Below, in pieces: positions 1 to 9,476 of a DNA stretch of 42,889 nt (position 1 is the stretch's first letter; the number at the start of each line of letters is the position of its first letter). The notes beneath the pieces were generated by a model. That model made no database searches and was not told where the DNA came from. It saw only the letters and a program-made list of their open reading frames with translations. The stretch spans positions 1 to 42,889 of the forward strand of contig JABDQM010000074.1 in NCBI GenBank assembly GCA_013042315.1. Direction: 5' to 3'. The translations under genes and the position numbers were made by a program. The stretch comes from Flavobacteriaceae bacterium (GTDB taxonomy: Bacteria; Bacteroidota; Bacteroidia; Flavobacteriales; Flavobacteriaceae).

Positions 1-127
1 ATTAAGCGGCAAGAGCGTAATTAGATTCGCCATTTAAAAAGTGTGAAATATGAGATTAACGAGCTGTATCCCAGCGCTCGACATGCTTACAATGCCATTG
101 GTCTCGCTGTCAAAACCAGTCGGCCCC
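1..127 (-). ncRNA. ssrA: tmRNA (ssrA), 5' portion including the complete tag reading frame; 3' portion lies outside the window
   Basis: Reverse complement from 127 reads GGGGCCGACTGGTTTTGACAGCGAGACCAATGGCATTGTAAGCATGTCGAGC..., a typical tmRNA 5' end. Downstream, GGC GAA TCT AAT TAC GCT CTT GCC GCT TAA (31 to 2) encodes GESNYALAA*, matching the Bacteroidota GExxYALAA tag pattern. Confidence 0.92.
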
Positions 128-309
128 TTTAATGAGTTAGCTGCGCTAATGCGCTACCTGATTGAAATAAATCCCGCTATAGCGAGAAATCATTTCCTCA
201 TCTTTTTATCAATGAACGTTTTTATTTAAAAAAGGATTGCGAAGATACCAAAAAGTTTGTGCCCCGCCTTAAATCCGTGTAATTTTGAGCAAAATCTATA
301 CCAAACCCT

Positions 310-1518
310 ATGACACATTTCGGAATCATCAGAGAGCGCAAGAATCCACCTGATATGCGGGTAGTATTGTCTCCACAAGCCTGCCAAAAGGTCCTGAATT
401 CGTTTCCTGAGGCACAAATAACCGTAGAGCCCTCGGCTGTTCGTGTTTTTAGGGATGAAGAATACGAATCGGCAGGAATTACAGTGGATGAGACCATGGA
501 AGATTGTGAAGTGCTTATTGGCGTAAAAGAGGTTCCAATCGAGGCCCTGATACCTGATAAAAAGTACTTCTTTTTCTCGCACACAATCAAAAAACAGCCC
601 TATAATCGGGATTTACTTCGGGCGATTTTATCGAAGAACATAGAATTGTACGACCATGAAGTAATCACAAATGCCAAGGGAATTCGTTTGGTAGCTTTTG
701 GTCGTTACGCGGGCATCGTAGGTGCATACAATGGTATTCGCACCTATGGGTTGAAATCTAATAAATTTAGCATAGCAAAGGCTGAAGTGCTAAAAGACAA
801 AAAAGACCTGATTCGGGAATTGCGCACAGTCACATTGCCTCCAATCAAAATATTACTGACAGGGAAGGGCAGGGTAGGTAATGGTGCTAAAGAAATCCTG
901 GATGGAATGAATCTCAGGGAAGTAAGTGTTGAGGATTACCTGCAAAAGACCTTTGAAGTTCCCGTCTATTGCCAAATTGATGTTCTCGATTACAACAAAC
1001 GAAAAGATGGACAACATCTGCCGATGCAAGATTTTTTTGACCATCCTGAAGCATATGAATCAAACTTTATGCGTTTTGCAACAGTGAGCGATCTGTATAT
1101 AGCCGGTCATTTCTATGGCGATGGTGCTCCATATCTATATACGAGGGAAGATGTTAAGGACTCTAATTTTAAGATTAAGGTGGTGGCAGATGTGAGCTGC
1201 GATATTGATGGGCCTGTGGCCACGACTTTGCGTGCCTCCACTATTTCTGATCCAGTCTATGGGTATGATCCGCTTACTGAGGAAGAAGTTCCATTCATGA
1301 ATGAAGATGCCATAGCGGTAATGGCAGTAGATAATTTACCGGCAGAATTACCCAGAGATGCGAGCGAAGGATTTGGTGATACCTTTGTGGATCACGTGAT
1401 CCCGGCCTTTTTTAATGATGATAAGGAGGGCATATTAGATCGGGCTAGAATGACCGCTAATGGCAAATTAACAGCCCGATACGCTTATCTGCAGGACTAC
1501 GTAGACGGAAAGGAGTAG
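310..1518 (+). CDS. NAD(P)-dependent oxidoreductase, saccharopine dehydrogenase / alanine dehydrogenase N-terminal-like
   Basis: 402-aa ORF. N-terminal 'FGIIRERKNPPDMRVVLSP' typical of AlaDH/PNT-N-like enzymes, nucleotide-binding 'ILLTGKGRVGNGAKEIL', and 'VVADVSCDIDGPVATTLRASTISDPVYGYDP' typical of saccharopine dehydrogenases. Confidence 0.85.
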   Translation: MTHFGIIRERKNPPDMRVVLSPQACQKVLNSFPEAQITVEPSAVRVFRDEEYESAGITVDETMEDCEVLIGVKEVPIEALIPDKKYFFFSHTIKKQPYNRDLLRAILSKNIELYDHEVITNAKGIRLVAFGRYAGIVGAYNGIRTYGLKSNKFSIAKAEVLKDKKDLIRELRTVTLPPIKILLTGKGRVGNGAKEILDGMNLREVSVEDYLQKTFEVPVYCQIDVLDYNKRKDGQHLPMQDFFDHPEAYESNFMRFATVSDLYIAGHFYGDGAPYLYTREDVKDSNFKIKVVADVSCDIDGPVATTLRASTISDPVYGYDPLTEEEVPFMNEDAIAVMAVDNLPAELPRDASEGFGDTFVDHVIPAFFNDDKEGILDRARMTANGKLTARYAYLQDYVDGKE

Positions 1519-1522
1519 TTTG

Positions 1523-2641
1523 TTATTCAACCTCAATGTCCCAATTCACCACCGGATGGGTTTTGGGAGCGGTGTAGGCACCCAGGGCTTTCAATTTTAA
1601 AACGAAAGAAGATACCTTTTCTAAGGTCTTAATTTTTAGGGTAAATACCTCCTTTGCCGGTATTTCAAAAACAGGTGAGCTACTGTAAAAATTATACTCC
1701 ATCTGATTTTCAAAAAACAAGTCGCTACTCGAAATATTTTCCAATTCAACCTCTAGAATATTTGTATTCGGCATATAAGCCACTTTATTTACCTTTAAAC
1801 TAGCCCTGATTAAAGGAGTTACAAATTGTGGTTTCCCAACCATCAAGCTATTGTACACTGCCATGGTGTTACCCATAAAAAGGGCTTCCTTTACACTTTC
1901 CAGGCTTCTGTTTTTAGCAAAAACCAATGTAATGGGCCTGTGGAACCCCTTTTCCAGATATTGCCAATCTATCAAACCATGAATATCGCTGGTACCCATT
2001 ATAGTGAGGTTGTGCTCCAATGCAATTGCAAATGATTCTTCGGCGTAGTCATATTCATTGATAACTTCTATGCCGTGTAATTCACCGTCTTTAATCCGAT
2101 CTAACTGGAAGTCGCTCAAAATGGGATTCCCTGTTGGACTCTGTCTGTACCAGGCCGGGTGATTCCAGAAGACAAAGGCATTCTGTTTTTTAGCTTCGGT
2201 AAAAGGTGCCAAAGAATCTTGAGCCAGTAGTAAATTAGCATCAGAGGTAAAGAGGGCATTACTATGACCAATAGGCGCATTTCGTGTGATCTCCGAGCCC
2301 GGTATAATCAGTAAGTCGTGATCCTCTGCTTCTTCAAGGGCCAATTGATAGGACCGGTTGCGATCGGGATGGGGGATATCTGCCTTATGTGGTTGGTATT
2401 CCAAGTGTTCTGTGAGGGAGATAACATCCAGGTTTTCGCGCAAGGCCTCCATTACTCGGATGGAAGGCCAGACCTCTCCGTCTGAAAAGACCGTGTGTTG
2501 GTGGAGGTCAGTTTTTAAAGTAATAAAGCCCGGGATATCCGGATAGGACAGGGCATGACCGGAAATATGCTGATGTTCCTGACCAAAGGCCAGAAAAATA
2601 GAATTCAGAATAAACAGCTGGACTAACACAAATTTTCTCAA
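1523..2641 (-). CDS. Secreted PHP-domain phosphodiesterase (Sb-PDE-like)
   Basis: 372-aa ORF with signal peptide. PHP metal motifs 'TDLHQHTVFSDGEVWP', 'LTEHLEY', 'IPGSEIT', 'FWNHPAW', 'GTSDIHG'. Confidence 0.85.
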   Translation of the reverse strand: MRKFVLVQLFILNSIFLAFGQEHQHISGHALSYPDIPGFITLKTDLHQHTVFSDGEVWPSIRVMEALRENLDVISLTEHLEYQPHKADIPHPDRNRSYQLALEEAEDHDLLIIPGSEITRNAPIGHSNALFTSDANLLLAQDSLAPFTEAKKQNAFVFWNHPAWYRQSPTGNPILSDFQLDRIKDGELHGIEVINEYDYAEESFAIALEHNLTIMGTSDIHGLIDWQYLEKGFHRPITLVFAKNRSLESVKEALFMGNTMAVYNSLMVGKPQFVTPLIRASLKVNKVAYMPNTNILEVELENISSSDLFFENQMEYNFYSSSPVFEIPAKEVFTLKIKTLEKVSSFVLKLKALGAYTAPKTHPVVNWDIEVE

Positions 2642-2845
2642 AGCTTTTCAATTTAAATCATCGTTTCAATTTAGCAATTTATAATCTAAGCTTGGGGTAA
2701 CTTAAGGTTTTAGTTTCCGACATGCGGTATGCCAACTTAGAAAGGCTGAGTAATGGGAAAAAACACCTGAAGAACTAAAAGTTAAAGTTGAAAGCTTTTT
2801 TAAAATTATACTTATATTGAAAGGCTAATGTAACCAACAGGCCTA

Positions 2846-3112
2846 GTGAAGTTTAATTGGATAATTGCTGACGATATGGATGACGAATTCAGAAAATTCT
2901 GTGTCGAGCTAGAGTATAAACTCAGGCCTCGTATTACTAAGTTTTTGATGTCGCGTTTTGATGAAGAATGTTGTGAAGACTTTTCTTGTTTTCATTTTGA
3001 CCTAGATCTCATTAATATGACTATCCGTATTTCGGAGAAAACCCCGCAGCACTATGTTCAAAGAATGTATTCTGATTTTGAACAGGAAATTAGCCAAAGC
3101 TGTTGTTCCTAA
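2846..3112 (+). CDS. Hypothetical acidic, Cys-rich small protein
   Basis: 88-aa ORF with GTG start, between annotated genes. Contains 'DEECCEDFSCFHF' and C-terminal 'SCCS'. No family recognised. Confidence 0.5.
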   Translation: MKFNWIIADDMDDEFRKFCVELEYKLRPRITKFLMSRFDEECCEDFSCFHFDLDLINMTIRISEKTPQHYVQRMYSDFEQEISQSCCS

Positions 3113-3126
3113 CTTTATTTTGAGAT

Positions 3127-3486
3127 TTGGACCCTGCCTCTGCGTACATTCTGGATCAGCCTGAACCCTACAGATCCATCTTATTGCACCTTCAATTTAT
3201 AATAGTCCAAACAATTCCTGAGGTCACCCTAAAATTTAAATTCAAGATCCCTTTCTACTATCTGGAGGGAAGACCTTTTTGTTACCTTAACCAATCCAAG
3301 AACTACGTAGATGTGGGCTTTTGGATGTCAGCGCATCTTTCGGTGCATCTGGAGCATATGACAACAACGGGCCGGAAAATGATGCGATCTCTGCGTTATA
3401 CATCGCTAAGCGACATTGATGAAAGCATTCTCAGGGATGTTCTTGAAAATGCCCGTCATGTAAAAAATCAAAAATTTTACAAATAG
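3127..3486 (+). CDS. DUF1801-type small protein
   Basis: 119-aa ORF (TTG start). 'YRSILLHLQFIIVQTIPEVTLKFKFKIPFYYLEGRPFCYLNQSKNYVDVGF' resembles DUF1801/YdhG-like proteins. Confidence 0.7.
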   Translation: MDPASAYILDQPEPYRSILLHLQFIIVQTIPEVTLKFKFKIPFYYLEGRPFCYLNQSKNYVDVGFWMSAHLSVHLEHMTTTGRKMMRSLRYTSLSDIDESILRDVLENARHVKNQKFYK

Positions 3487-3492
3487 GACTTA

Positions 3493-4317
3493 CTATAGAT
3501 TCATTTGATTTATCGTAGCCCTTAAAGTGGTTAACTGTTTCAAGAGCCCTTCTAACTTGTCTAAGGGCAGCATATTGGCCCCATCACTCTTGGCGATGGA
3601 AGGATCAAAATGAGTTTCCATAAACAGGCCGTCTACCCCTGCAGCAATTCCTGCCCTTGCCATAGTACCAATAAGTGCAGGTCTGCCCCCTGTTACACCA
3701 GAAGACTGATTGGGTTGCTGTAGGGAATGAGTCACATCTAAAACAACCGGGGCGTACTGTTTCATCGTGGGAACCCCCCTGAAATCAACGATCATATCCT
3801 GGTAGCCGAACATGGTTCCCCTGTCTGTAATGATCACCTGATCATTTCCCGAATCCGTCACTTTGGCAACAGCGTGTTTCATACTCTCCGGACTCATAAA
3901 TTGACCTTTTTTAAGGTTGACGGTCTTGCCCGTCTCGGCAGCGGCTATGACTAGATCCGTCTGGCGGACTAAAAAAGCAGGAATTTGTAATACATCGACA
4001 TATTCAGCGGCCATCTGTGCATCGGAAATTTCATGGATATCCGTAATGGTTGGTACGTGGAATGTTTCTGAGACTTTCCTCAGGATCTTTAAGGCCTTTT
4101 CATCTCCGATCCCCGTAAATGAATCGACCCTGCTCCTGTTGGCTTTTTTAAAACTACCCTTAAAGACATAAGGGATCTTTAATTTGTCAGTTACCTTCAC
4201 GATGTGTTCTGCAATACGCAGGGCCATTTCTTCCCCTTCTATAGCGCAAGGTCCGGAAAGCAGAAAGAAGTTATTACCATCGGTATATTTGATCTGAGGT
4301 ATAGCACTTAAATTCAT
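3493..4317 (-). CDS. kdsA: 3-deoxy-8-phosphooctulonate synthase
   Basis: 274 aa. 'LLSGPCAIEGEEMALRIAEHIV', 'FKGSFKKANRSRVDSFTGIG', 'VLDVTHSLQQPNQSSGVTGG', 'GLFMETHFDPSIAKSDGANMLPLDKLEGLL' are diagnostic of KdsA. Confidence 0.97.
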   Translation of the reverse strand: MNLSAIPQIKYTDGNNFFLLSGPCAIEGEEMALRIAEHIVKVTDKLKIPYVFKGSFKKANRSRVDSFTGIGDEKALKILRKVSETFHVPTITDIHEISDAQMAAEYVDVLQIPAFLVRQTDLVIAAAETGKTVNLKKGQFMSPESMKHAVAKVTDSGNDQVIITDRGTMFGYQDMIVDFRGVPTMKQYAPVVLDVTHSLQQPNQSSGVTGGRPALIGTMARAGIAAGVDGLFMETHFDPSIAKSDGANMLPLDKLEGLLKQLTTLRATINQMNL

Positions 4318-4332
4318 TTCTTAAATTTTACA

Positions 4333-4340
4333 CAAAGATA
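4333..4340 (-). promoter_or_regulatory. Bacteroidota -7-like element (TATCTTTG) upstream of kdsA
   Basis: Reverse complement of 4333-4340 (caaagata) is TATCTTTG, matching TAnnTTTG, 16 nt before the kdsA start. No clear -33 TTG seen. Confidence 0.4.
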
Positions 4341-4387
4341 GTATTAAACAGTTTTATCCTTTTTAGTTTTAATTAAGCGAACGGAAT

Positions 4388-4969
4388 ATGAGAATAAAAA
4401 ATAGACTTTTAATACTAGTATTCACTGCCACTTTTTTATCTGTACAATCACAACGAATTTCTGAACGAGGTAGTGGCCCTATTGTATTAGAAAAGCATCA
4501 GTTACGGTTCGATCTTTTAAGTCCGGGAATAAGTTATGAAATAGGTCTGTTCCGGAATCAGACGGTCTCTACGAGCTTAGGGTTGGCCACCGCCACTTAC
4601 GAGGAAGGATATGCCTTCGGCTTGGCGATGAATAACCGGTATCGGTACTACCATAATTTTAAACGACGTGAAGAGCTGGGAAAACGAATTTCCGGTAATT
4701 CCGGCAATTATATTGCTGCTGCCCAGGCCATTTTTTTCTCTCAATTACGCCTGGCAACAGATATTGAACCAGACGACTATAATTTGGGATTCTACGGTGT
4801 GGTATACGGAATTCAACGCACCTATGATAATGGTTTTAATATAAATGTGGAGCTCGGTGGGGGTTATTATCGGGGGGACGGAGCACCGTCCGGATACGGC
4901 CCTTTATTTAGCATCAATTTCGGTTGGGTGGCCACTAAGCGAAAATCGAGAAAACCCTCCTTTGATTAA
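4388..4969 (+). CDS. Hypothetical secreted / outer-membrane protein
   Basis: 193-aa ORF, N-terminal signal 'RLLILVFTATFLSVQSQ', alternating aromatic/glycine beta-strand-like C-terminus. Confidence 0.65.
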   Translation: MRIKNRLLILVFTATFLSVQSQRISERGSGPIVLEKHQLRFDLLSPGISYEIGLFRNQTVSTSLGLATATYEEGYAFGLAMNNRYRYYHNFKRREELGKRISGNSGNYIAAAQAIFFSQLRLATDIEPDDYNLGFYGVVYGIQRTYDNGFNINVELGGGYYRGDGAPSGYGPLFSINFGWVATKRKSRKPSFD

Positions 4970-4993
4970 CTTCGGTCCTGTCTTTAAGAAAAC

Positions 4994-5716
4994 TTAGAGC
5001 ATCAATTTCTTTATGGTTTCCATATAGCCCCGGCTCACTCTTACCACATCCCCATTGAGCATGGTTACATCGTAACTCTTCCCATATTTGTGTAGCTCTT
5101 TTACCATATTGAGGTTGATAATTGAAGAACGGTGGACTCTCACAAAGGTCTGCGGATTCAATTTTTCTTCTAATTCTGTAATTCCGTAATTACTGACGTA
5201 CTTTGTTTCCTGTGTATGTAGTTTAGAATAGTCGCCATAAGCTTCAACCCTGATTATATCCGTAACAGCAATAGTCACTAATTTTTTTTGGGACTTCACC
5301 AATACACGTTCCGGGTAGTCACCTTTTTCCATGATCAAACTTTCGGCAAGTGATCCCAGCTTAGGTTCACCTGATTTTAAGCGGTCAATAGCCATGCTAA
5401 ACCGTTCTTGGGTATAGGGCTTTAAAAGATAGTCGGCAGCATGCACCTCAAAGGCTTTTATCGCATATTGATCATAAGCGGTGGAGAAAATGATCTGTGG
5501 GATTTCTTCAAGAAAAGGCAATACCTCAAATCCTGTTTTCCCCGGCATTTGAACATCCAAAAAAACAAGATCAGGTTTAAACCGGTTAATCGCGGTAATG
5601 GCATCTACACCATTATTGACTTCGGCAATTAAAACCAGCTCCGGAAAGTTTTCTAAATACTCCCTAATCAGCTTACGTCCCGCTTCTTCATCGTCAGCAA
5701 TGATGACCTTTTTCAT
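4994..5716 (-). CDS. LytTR-family response regulator
   Basis: 240 aa. Receiver 'KKVIIADDEEAGRKLI', 'PDLVFLDVQMPGKTGFEVL', 'FSTAYDQYAIKAFEVHAADYLLKPY'; C-terminal LytTR 'FVRVHRSSIINLNMVKEL'. ATGA overlap with the upstream kinase gene. Confidence 0.95.
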   Translation of the reverse strand: MKKVIIADDEEAGRKLIREYLENFPELVLIAEVNNGVDAITAINRFKPDLVFLDVQMPGKTGFEVLPFLEEIPQIIFSTAYDQYAIKAFEVHAADYLLKPYTQERFSMAIDRLKSGEPKLGSLAESLIMEKGDYPERVLVKSQKKLVTIAVTDIIRVEAYGDYSKLHTQETKYVSNYGITELEEKLNPQTFVRVHRSSIINLNMVKELHKYGKSYDVTMLNGDVVRVSRGYMETIKKLML

Positions 5717-6777
5717 ATTGAGAATTTAACTTTTAATCCTCGTGGGGAATTGTCTAAGAGTTCTAACTGACTCTCATATAGTTTTTGCAAGCGAAGTTTT
5801 GTGTTGTTTAATCCGACGCCTTTTTCGAAAATAAATCGCTTGTCTTTAATCCCTACTCCGGTATCAGAAATTTCAAACTTAAGTTTTTCTCCTTCTTTAA
5901 AAATCGATATACTTATAATACCTCCTTCTATTAAACTCGATAGTCCGTGTTTTACAGAGTTTTCCACCAAAGGTTGCAATAACATCGGGGGTATGGGCTC
6001 TTCCATAAGATCCTCGGCGACATCTATATTGATCTCAAGACGATCTTCAAATCTTGCTTTCTCTAATTCCAGGTATTTTTTAACAAAGCTCAATTCTTCT
6101 TTCAAGGGTACTAATTCTTGTTGTGAGGCTTGCAATTGATAGCGGAACAAGTCTGAAAGGCGTGCGATCATCTCTCTTGTATTTTCATTTTCCGCAGGAA
6201 GTGAGGCGTTGATTGTATTGAAGATATTGTATAAAAAATGAGGGTTTAATTGGGCCTTAATCGCCGCTAATTCACTTTTTAAAGCTGCTTGCCTCAATTC
6301 GCCTTCTAAAATTAGTTTTCTTTTATTTTCCCTGTAGTGTTCGTAAGCGAACAGGATACCAAATTGGATAAAGAAAAACAGGCCCGGAATATAGAGATCC
6401 CAAATCATTCCTGTTCCCCGTAGTCTACCCCATTCCATGAGGTCACTTATGCTGTAGTGAATGGTTCTGATCAGATAGATTACAAAAGGAAGAAGTACTA
6501 AGAGTACAAGTATTCTTAAGAACAGTTCTTTCTTCTTTAAGATCCTGAAGATTAAAACCCAGAGTACAAAGGAACCCACCATAAACAAAGCGTATTGCAT
6601 CCCCGCCGAACGCCAGTAATCGGCAAGGTCGAAAATACCCAACCACCCCCTGTCCAAAAATGCTCCCTGATTAATGTAAAGGGCTAAATGATACAGAGCT
6701 GAAAAGGCAAAGTAAAAAAGAAAGGCGGCCAGAATTTCTACAGCCTTAATATTCCAGAAAAGATATTTATTCAACAT
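5713..6777 (-). CDS. LytS-type sensor histidine kinase
   Basis: 354 aa. Multiple N-terminal TM segments, 'LKAQLNPHFLYNIFNTINA'-type His_kinase motif, HATPase 'PPMLLQPLVENSVKHGL', 'FEISDTGVGI'. Confidence 0.93.
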   Translation of the reverse strand: MLNKYLFWNIKAVEILAAFLFYFAFSALYHLALYINQGAFLDRGWLGIFDLADYWRSAGMQYALFMVGSFVLWVLIFRILKKKELFLRILVLLVLLPFVIYLIRTIHYSISDLMEWGRLRGTGMIWDLYIPGLFFFIQFGILFAYEHYRENKRKLILEGELRQAALKSELAAIKAQLNPHFLYNIFNTINASLPAENENTREMIARLSDLFRYQLQASQQELVPLKEELSFVKKYLELEKARFEDRLEINIDVAEDLMEEPIPPMLLQPLVENSVKHGLSSLIEGGIISISIFKEGEKLKFEISDTGVGIKDKRFIFEKGVGLNNTKLRLQKLYESQLELLDNSPRGLKVKFSI

Positions 6778-6962
6778 ACTATAATATTGTTAATTCCAAG
6801 GTAAGCAGATCACAGGGTTAAAAAAAATCGATTTCGTTGAACTGTCCTATACAGAGTTAGATGGTCCTTTCCATTAAACTGCCTATAGGGCGGTTCGTCA
6901 GGTTGTACTTTCTACATGGACAGAGATACAGGATATTTGATCATCTTTTAAAATCGCTTATT

Positions 6963-9362
6963 ATGAGATTATTCTTTTTTATTCTACTATTCCTGACTTC
7001 CTTGGTTCAGTATGGCCAGACGATTAGCGGCCGAGTACAATCTCAAGACAAAGAAGTCCTTCCTTTTGCGGCAGTTACCTTAAATCGCGTACAGGATTCG
7101 AGCCTTGTAAAAGCAGTCATCACAAATGAAGATGGAACTTTTGTCATCAGAAACATTCCCGGAAGTGAGTATTTACTGAACATCTCAAATATTGGTTATC
7201 TAGACTATCAGCAGACCATCTTGTTTGATGGTAGCTCTTTGGATTTGGGAACCCTGGTCCTGGAGTTTAGTGCTGAAAATCTCGATGAGGTTACGGTTGT
7301 AGCCGAAAAGCCAATGGTTCAGGTTTTGGCAGACAAAACGGTCTTTAACGTTCAAAATACCATCAATGCCACGGGGACAAGTGCTTTTGAACTCTTGCGA
7401 AAAGCCCCTGGGGTTATTGTCGATAATAACGGCGGAATTATTGTAGAAGGTAAGGCCGGAGTGCAAATCTTTATCGATAACAAGATATCTCTTCTTCAAG
7501 GCGAAGATCTCATTAATTATCTCGAGAGTTTGCAGGCTACGGATATTGAAGCCATAGAAATCATTACTCAGCCTTCATCTAAATACGATGCAGCCGGGAA
7601 TGCGGGGATCATTAACATTAAACTGGTCAAAGACAAAAGCCTGGGGACCAACGGAACCGTAACCGGTGGTATGACAGTCGGGGATTTTGGCCGGTATAAT
7701 TCAAGTATGAATTTTAATTCGAGGGGAAAGAAAGGAAATTTTTACGGTACTTACAGCAATCGATTTGGGAAGAGCACCAACTTCCTTAATTTGTTGAGAG
7801 AACAATCGGGAACCAGCTTCGGAGCACGAACAAACAGCATATACGATCAGAATAGCAATAATGTAAAGCTGGGTTACGACTTCTATGCCACTAAAAAGAG
7901 TACGTTCGGCGCTATTTTTGATGGCAATTTCAACAACAGCTATGGGATCAATAATTCAAGAACACCCATCCGGGCTGTTGGGGCCATACAAAATGATAGC
8001 GTTTTAATCGCCAATAACCGAACTTCCAATTTGTCTTACAATGTCAACGGAAACCTCAATTACCGCTACGCCGATACGCTTGGAGTAAGCCTAAATGTAG
8101 ATCTCGACTATGGAAAATACAACAGCGACAGAAATGCCTTTCAACCCAATGTCTATTTCAACGGAAATGAAACACAGGTCATCCGGGAATTGATCACGAG
8201 ACAGGAGACTCCCATAGATATTGACATTGTGACCTTTAAAACAGACTATGAGCAAAACCTGCTAAACGGTGTCCTGGCTCTGGGCTTTAAATTATCCTAT
8301 ATCAAAACCAATAACACCTTTAACTTTTTCAATATCGTGAATGGACAAGATATATTTGATACTACGCAGAGTAATCAATTTGACTATGAAGAAAGGATCA
8401 ATGCAGCGTATTTTAATTACAATAAAAAATGGAACAAATGGAATCTGCAACTGGGCCTGAGAATGGAGAATACCATCTCTGATGGGAATCTTGAAAGTGC
8501 GCAGGTGAATCAGGATTCACGGGTGAAAAGAAATTATACCAACTTTTTTCCCTCGGGTGGTGTAACTTATCAGGCTTCGCCGAAAAATCAGTTTGCTCTT
8601 ACGTATAGCAAGCGAATCCAACGACCTAATTACGCCTCTTTAAACCCTTTTGAGTTTAAAATTGACGAACTGAGCAGCAGATTGGGAAATCCCTTTCTAC
8701 AGCCGCAGTACACGGATAATTTAAAACTATCGCATACGTATAATTACAGGTTAACCACCTCAATAAGTTATAGTTATATTTCTGATTTTTTTGCTCAGGT
8801 AACGGTTGCCGACGGGCCGAGCCGTAATTTTCTAACCACTTTAAACGTGGCCGATCAGGAGATTGTCAACTTTGGGGTATCGTACCCTAAGAATATCAAA
8901 GACTGGTGGAATGTCTATTTTAGTCTCAACGCCTACGTCAGCAATTACAAAGCTAACAGTCCGGAATTTTTACCGGTAAAACAGGAAACACTTAGTTTTT
9001 ACATACAGAATACCTTTTCCCTCCCAAAAGGACTGCGTATGGAGGTTTCCGGCTGGTACAGCTCCCCTTCTGTATGGGGAGGAACTTATCAAACTGCCTC
9101 TCTGGGTTCATTAAATCTGGCCTTTCAAAAGAAATTCTTTCAGGAGAGGCTCACCGGAAGACTTTCTTTTAATGATATCCTCTATACCATTCCGTGGAGA
9201 GGTACTACTCAATTTGGAGATCTTTTTATCGACGGAAGCGGAGGAAGCGACAGTCGGCAAGTAGCATTTAGCCTTACCTATGATTTTGGCAGAAAGGAAA
9301 TTAAGAAGGCTCGCTCCAGGAAGACCGGCCTTGAAGATGAGAAGGGACGTATCCAGGATTAA
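6963..9362 (+). CDS. Outer-membrane beta-barrel / TonB-dependent receptor-like protein (carboxypeptidase-regulatory-like + OMP_b-brl type)
   Basis: ORF track starts at 6861, but an ATG at 6963 gives a signal peptide 'MRLFFFILLFLTSLVQYGQ'. Contains 'ISGRVQSQDKEVLPFAAVTLNR', 'DEVTVVAEKPMVQ', plug-like 'AFELLRKAPGVIVDNNGGIIVEGKAGVQIFIDNK', C-terminal beta-barrel. Confidence 0.88.
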   Translation: MRLFFFILLFLTSLVQYGQTISGRVQSQDKEVLPFAAVTLNRVQDSSLVKAVITNEDGTFVIRNIPGSEYLLNISNIGYLDYQQTILFDGSSLDLGTLVLEFSAENLDEVTVVAEKPMVQVLADKTVFNVQNTINATGTSAFELLRKAPGVIVDNNGGIIVEGKAGVQIFIDNKISLLQGEDLINYLESLQATDIEAIEIITQPSSKYDAAGNAGIINIKLVKDKSLGTNGTVTGGMTVGDFGRYNSSMNFNSRGKKGNFYGTYSNRFGKSTNFLNLLREQSGTSFGARTNSIYDQNSNNVKLGYDFYATKKSTFGAIFDGNFNNSYGINNSRTPIRAVGAIQNDSVLIANNRTSNLSYNVNGNLNYRYADTLGVSLNVDLDYGKYNSDRNAFQPNVYFNGNETQVIRELITRQETPIDIDIVTFKTDYEQNLLNGVLALGFKLSYIKTNNTFNFFNIVNGQDIFDTTQSNQFDYEERINAAYFNYNKKWNKWNLQLGLRMENTISDGNLESAQVNQDSRVKRNYTNFFPSGGVTYQASPKNQFALTYSKRIQRPNYASLNPFEFKIDELSSRLGNPFLQPQYTDNLKLSHTYNYRLTTSISYSYISDFFAQVTVADGPSRNFLTTLNVADQEIVNFGVSYPKNIKDWWNVYFSLNAYVSNYKANSPEFLPVKQETLSFYIQNTFSLPKGLRMEVSGWYSSPSVWGGTYQTASLGSLNLAFQKKFFQERLTGRLSFNDILYTIPWRGTTQFGDLFIDGSGGSDSRQVAFSLTYDFGRKEIKKARSRKTGLEDEKGRIQD

Positions 9363-9450
9363 ATTTAGCCGCTTTCTTCTTGATGGAAAGTGCTCTAAAC
9401 CAGTAAACTAAAAAAAAGACAACTTTGTATACAGCTGCCAAAAATAGCAG

Positions 9451-9458
9451 TATCTTTG
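9451..9458 (+). promoter_or_regulatory. Bacteroidota -7-like element (TATCTTTG) upstream of typA
   Basis: TATCTTTG matches TAnnTTTG 18 nt before the typA ATG at 9477. A TTTG at 9424-9427 is a possible but over-spaced -33. Confidence 0.4.
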
Positions 9459-9476
9459 CCGGCTCAAAACATAAAG

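Noticed and set aside
128-220. Possible tRNA in the gap next to the tmRNA
   Set aside because: The palindromes there do not assemble into a cloverleaf with a T-loop GTTCRANNC or CCA-adjacent acceptor stem on either strand.
222-590. Two overlapping minus-strand ORFs of 122 and 118 aa (222-590, 226-582)
   Set aside because: Both are shadows of the upstream region and 5' part of the convincing 310-1518 CDS on the other strand; no recognisable domains.
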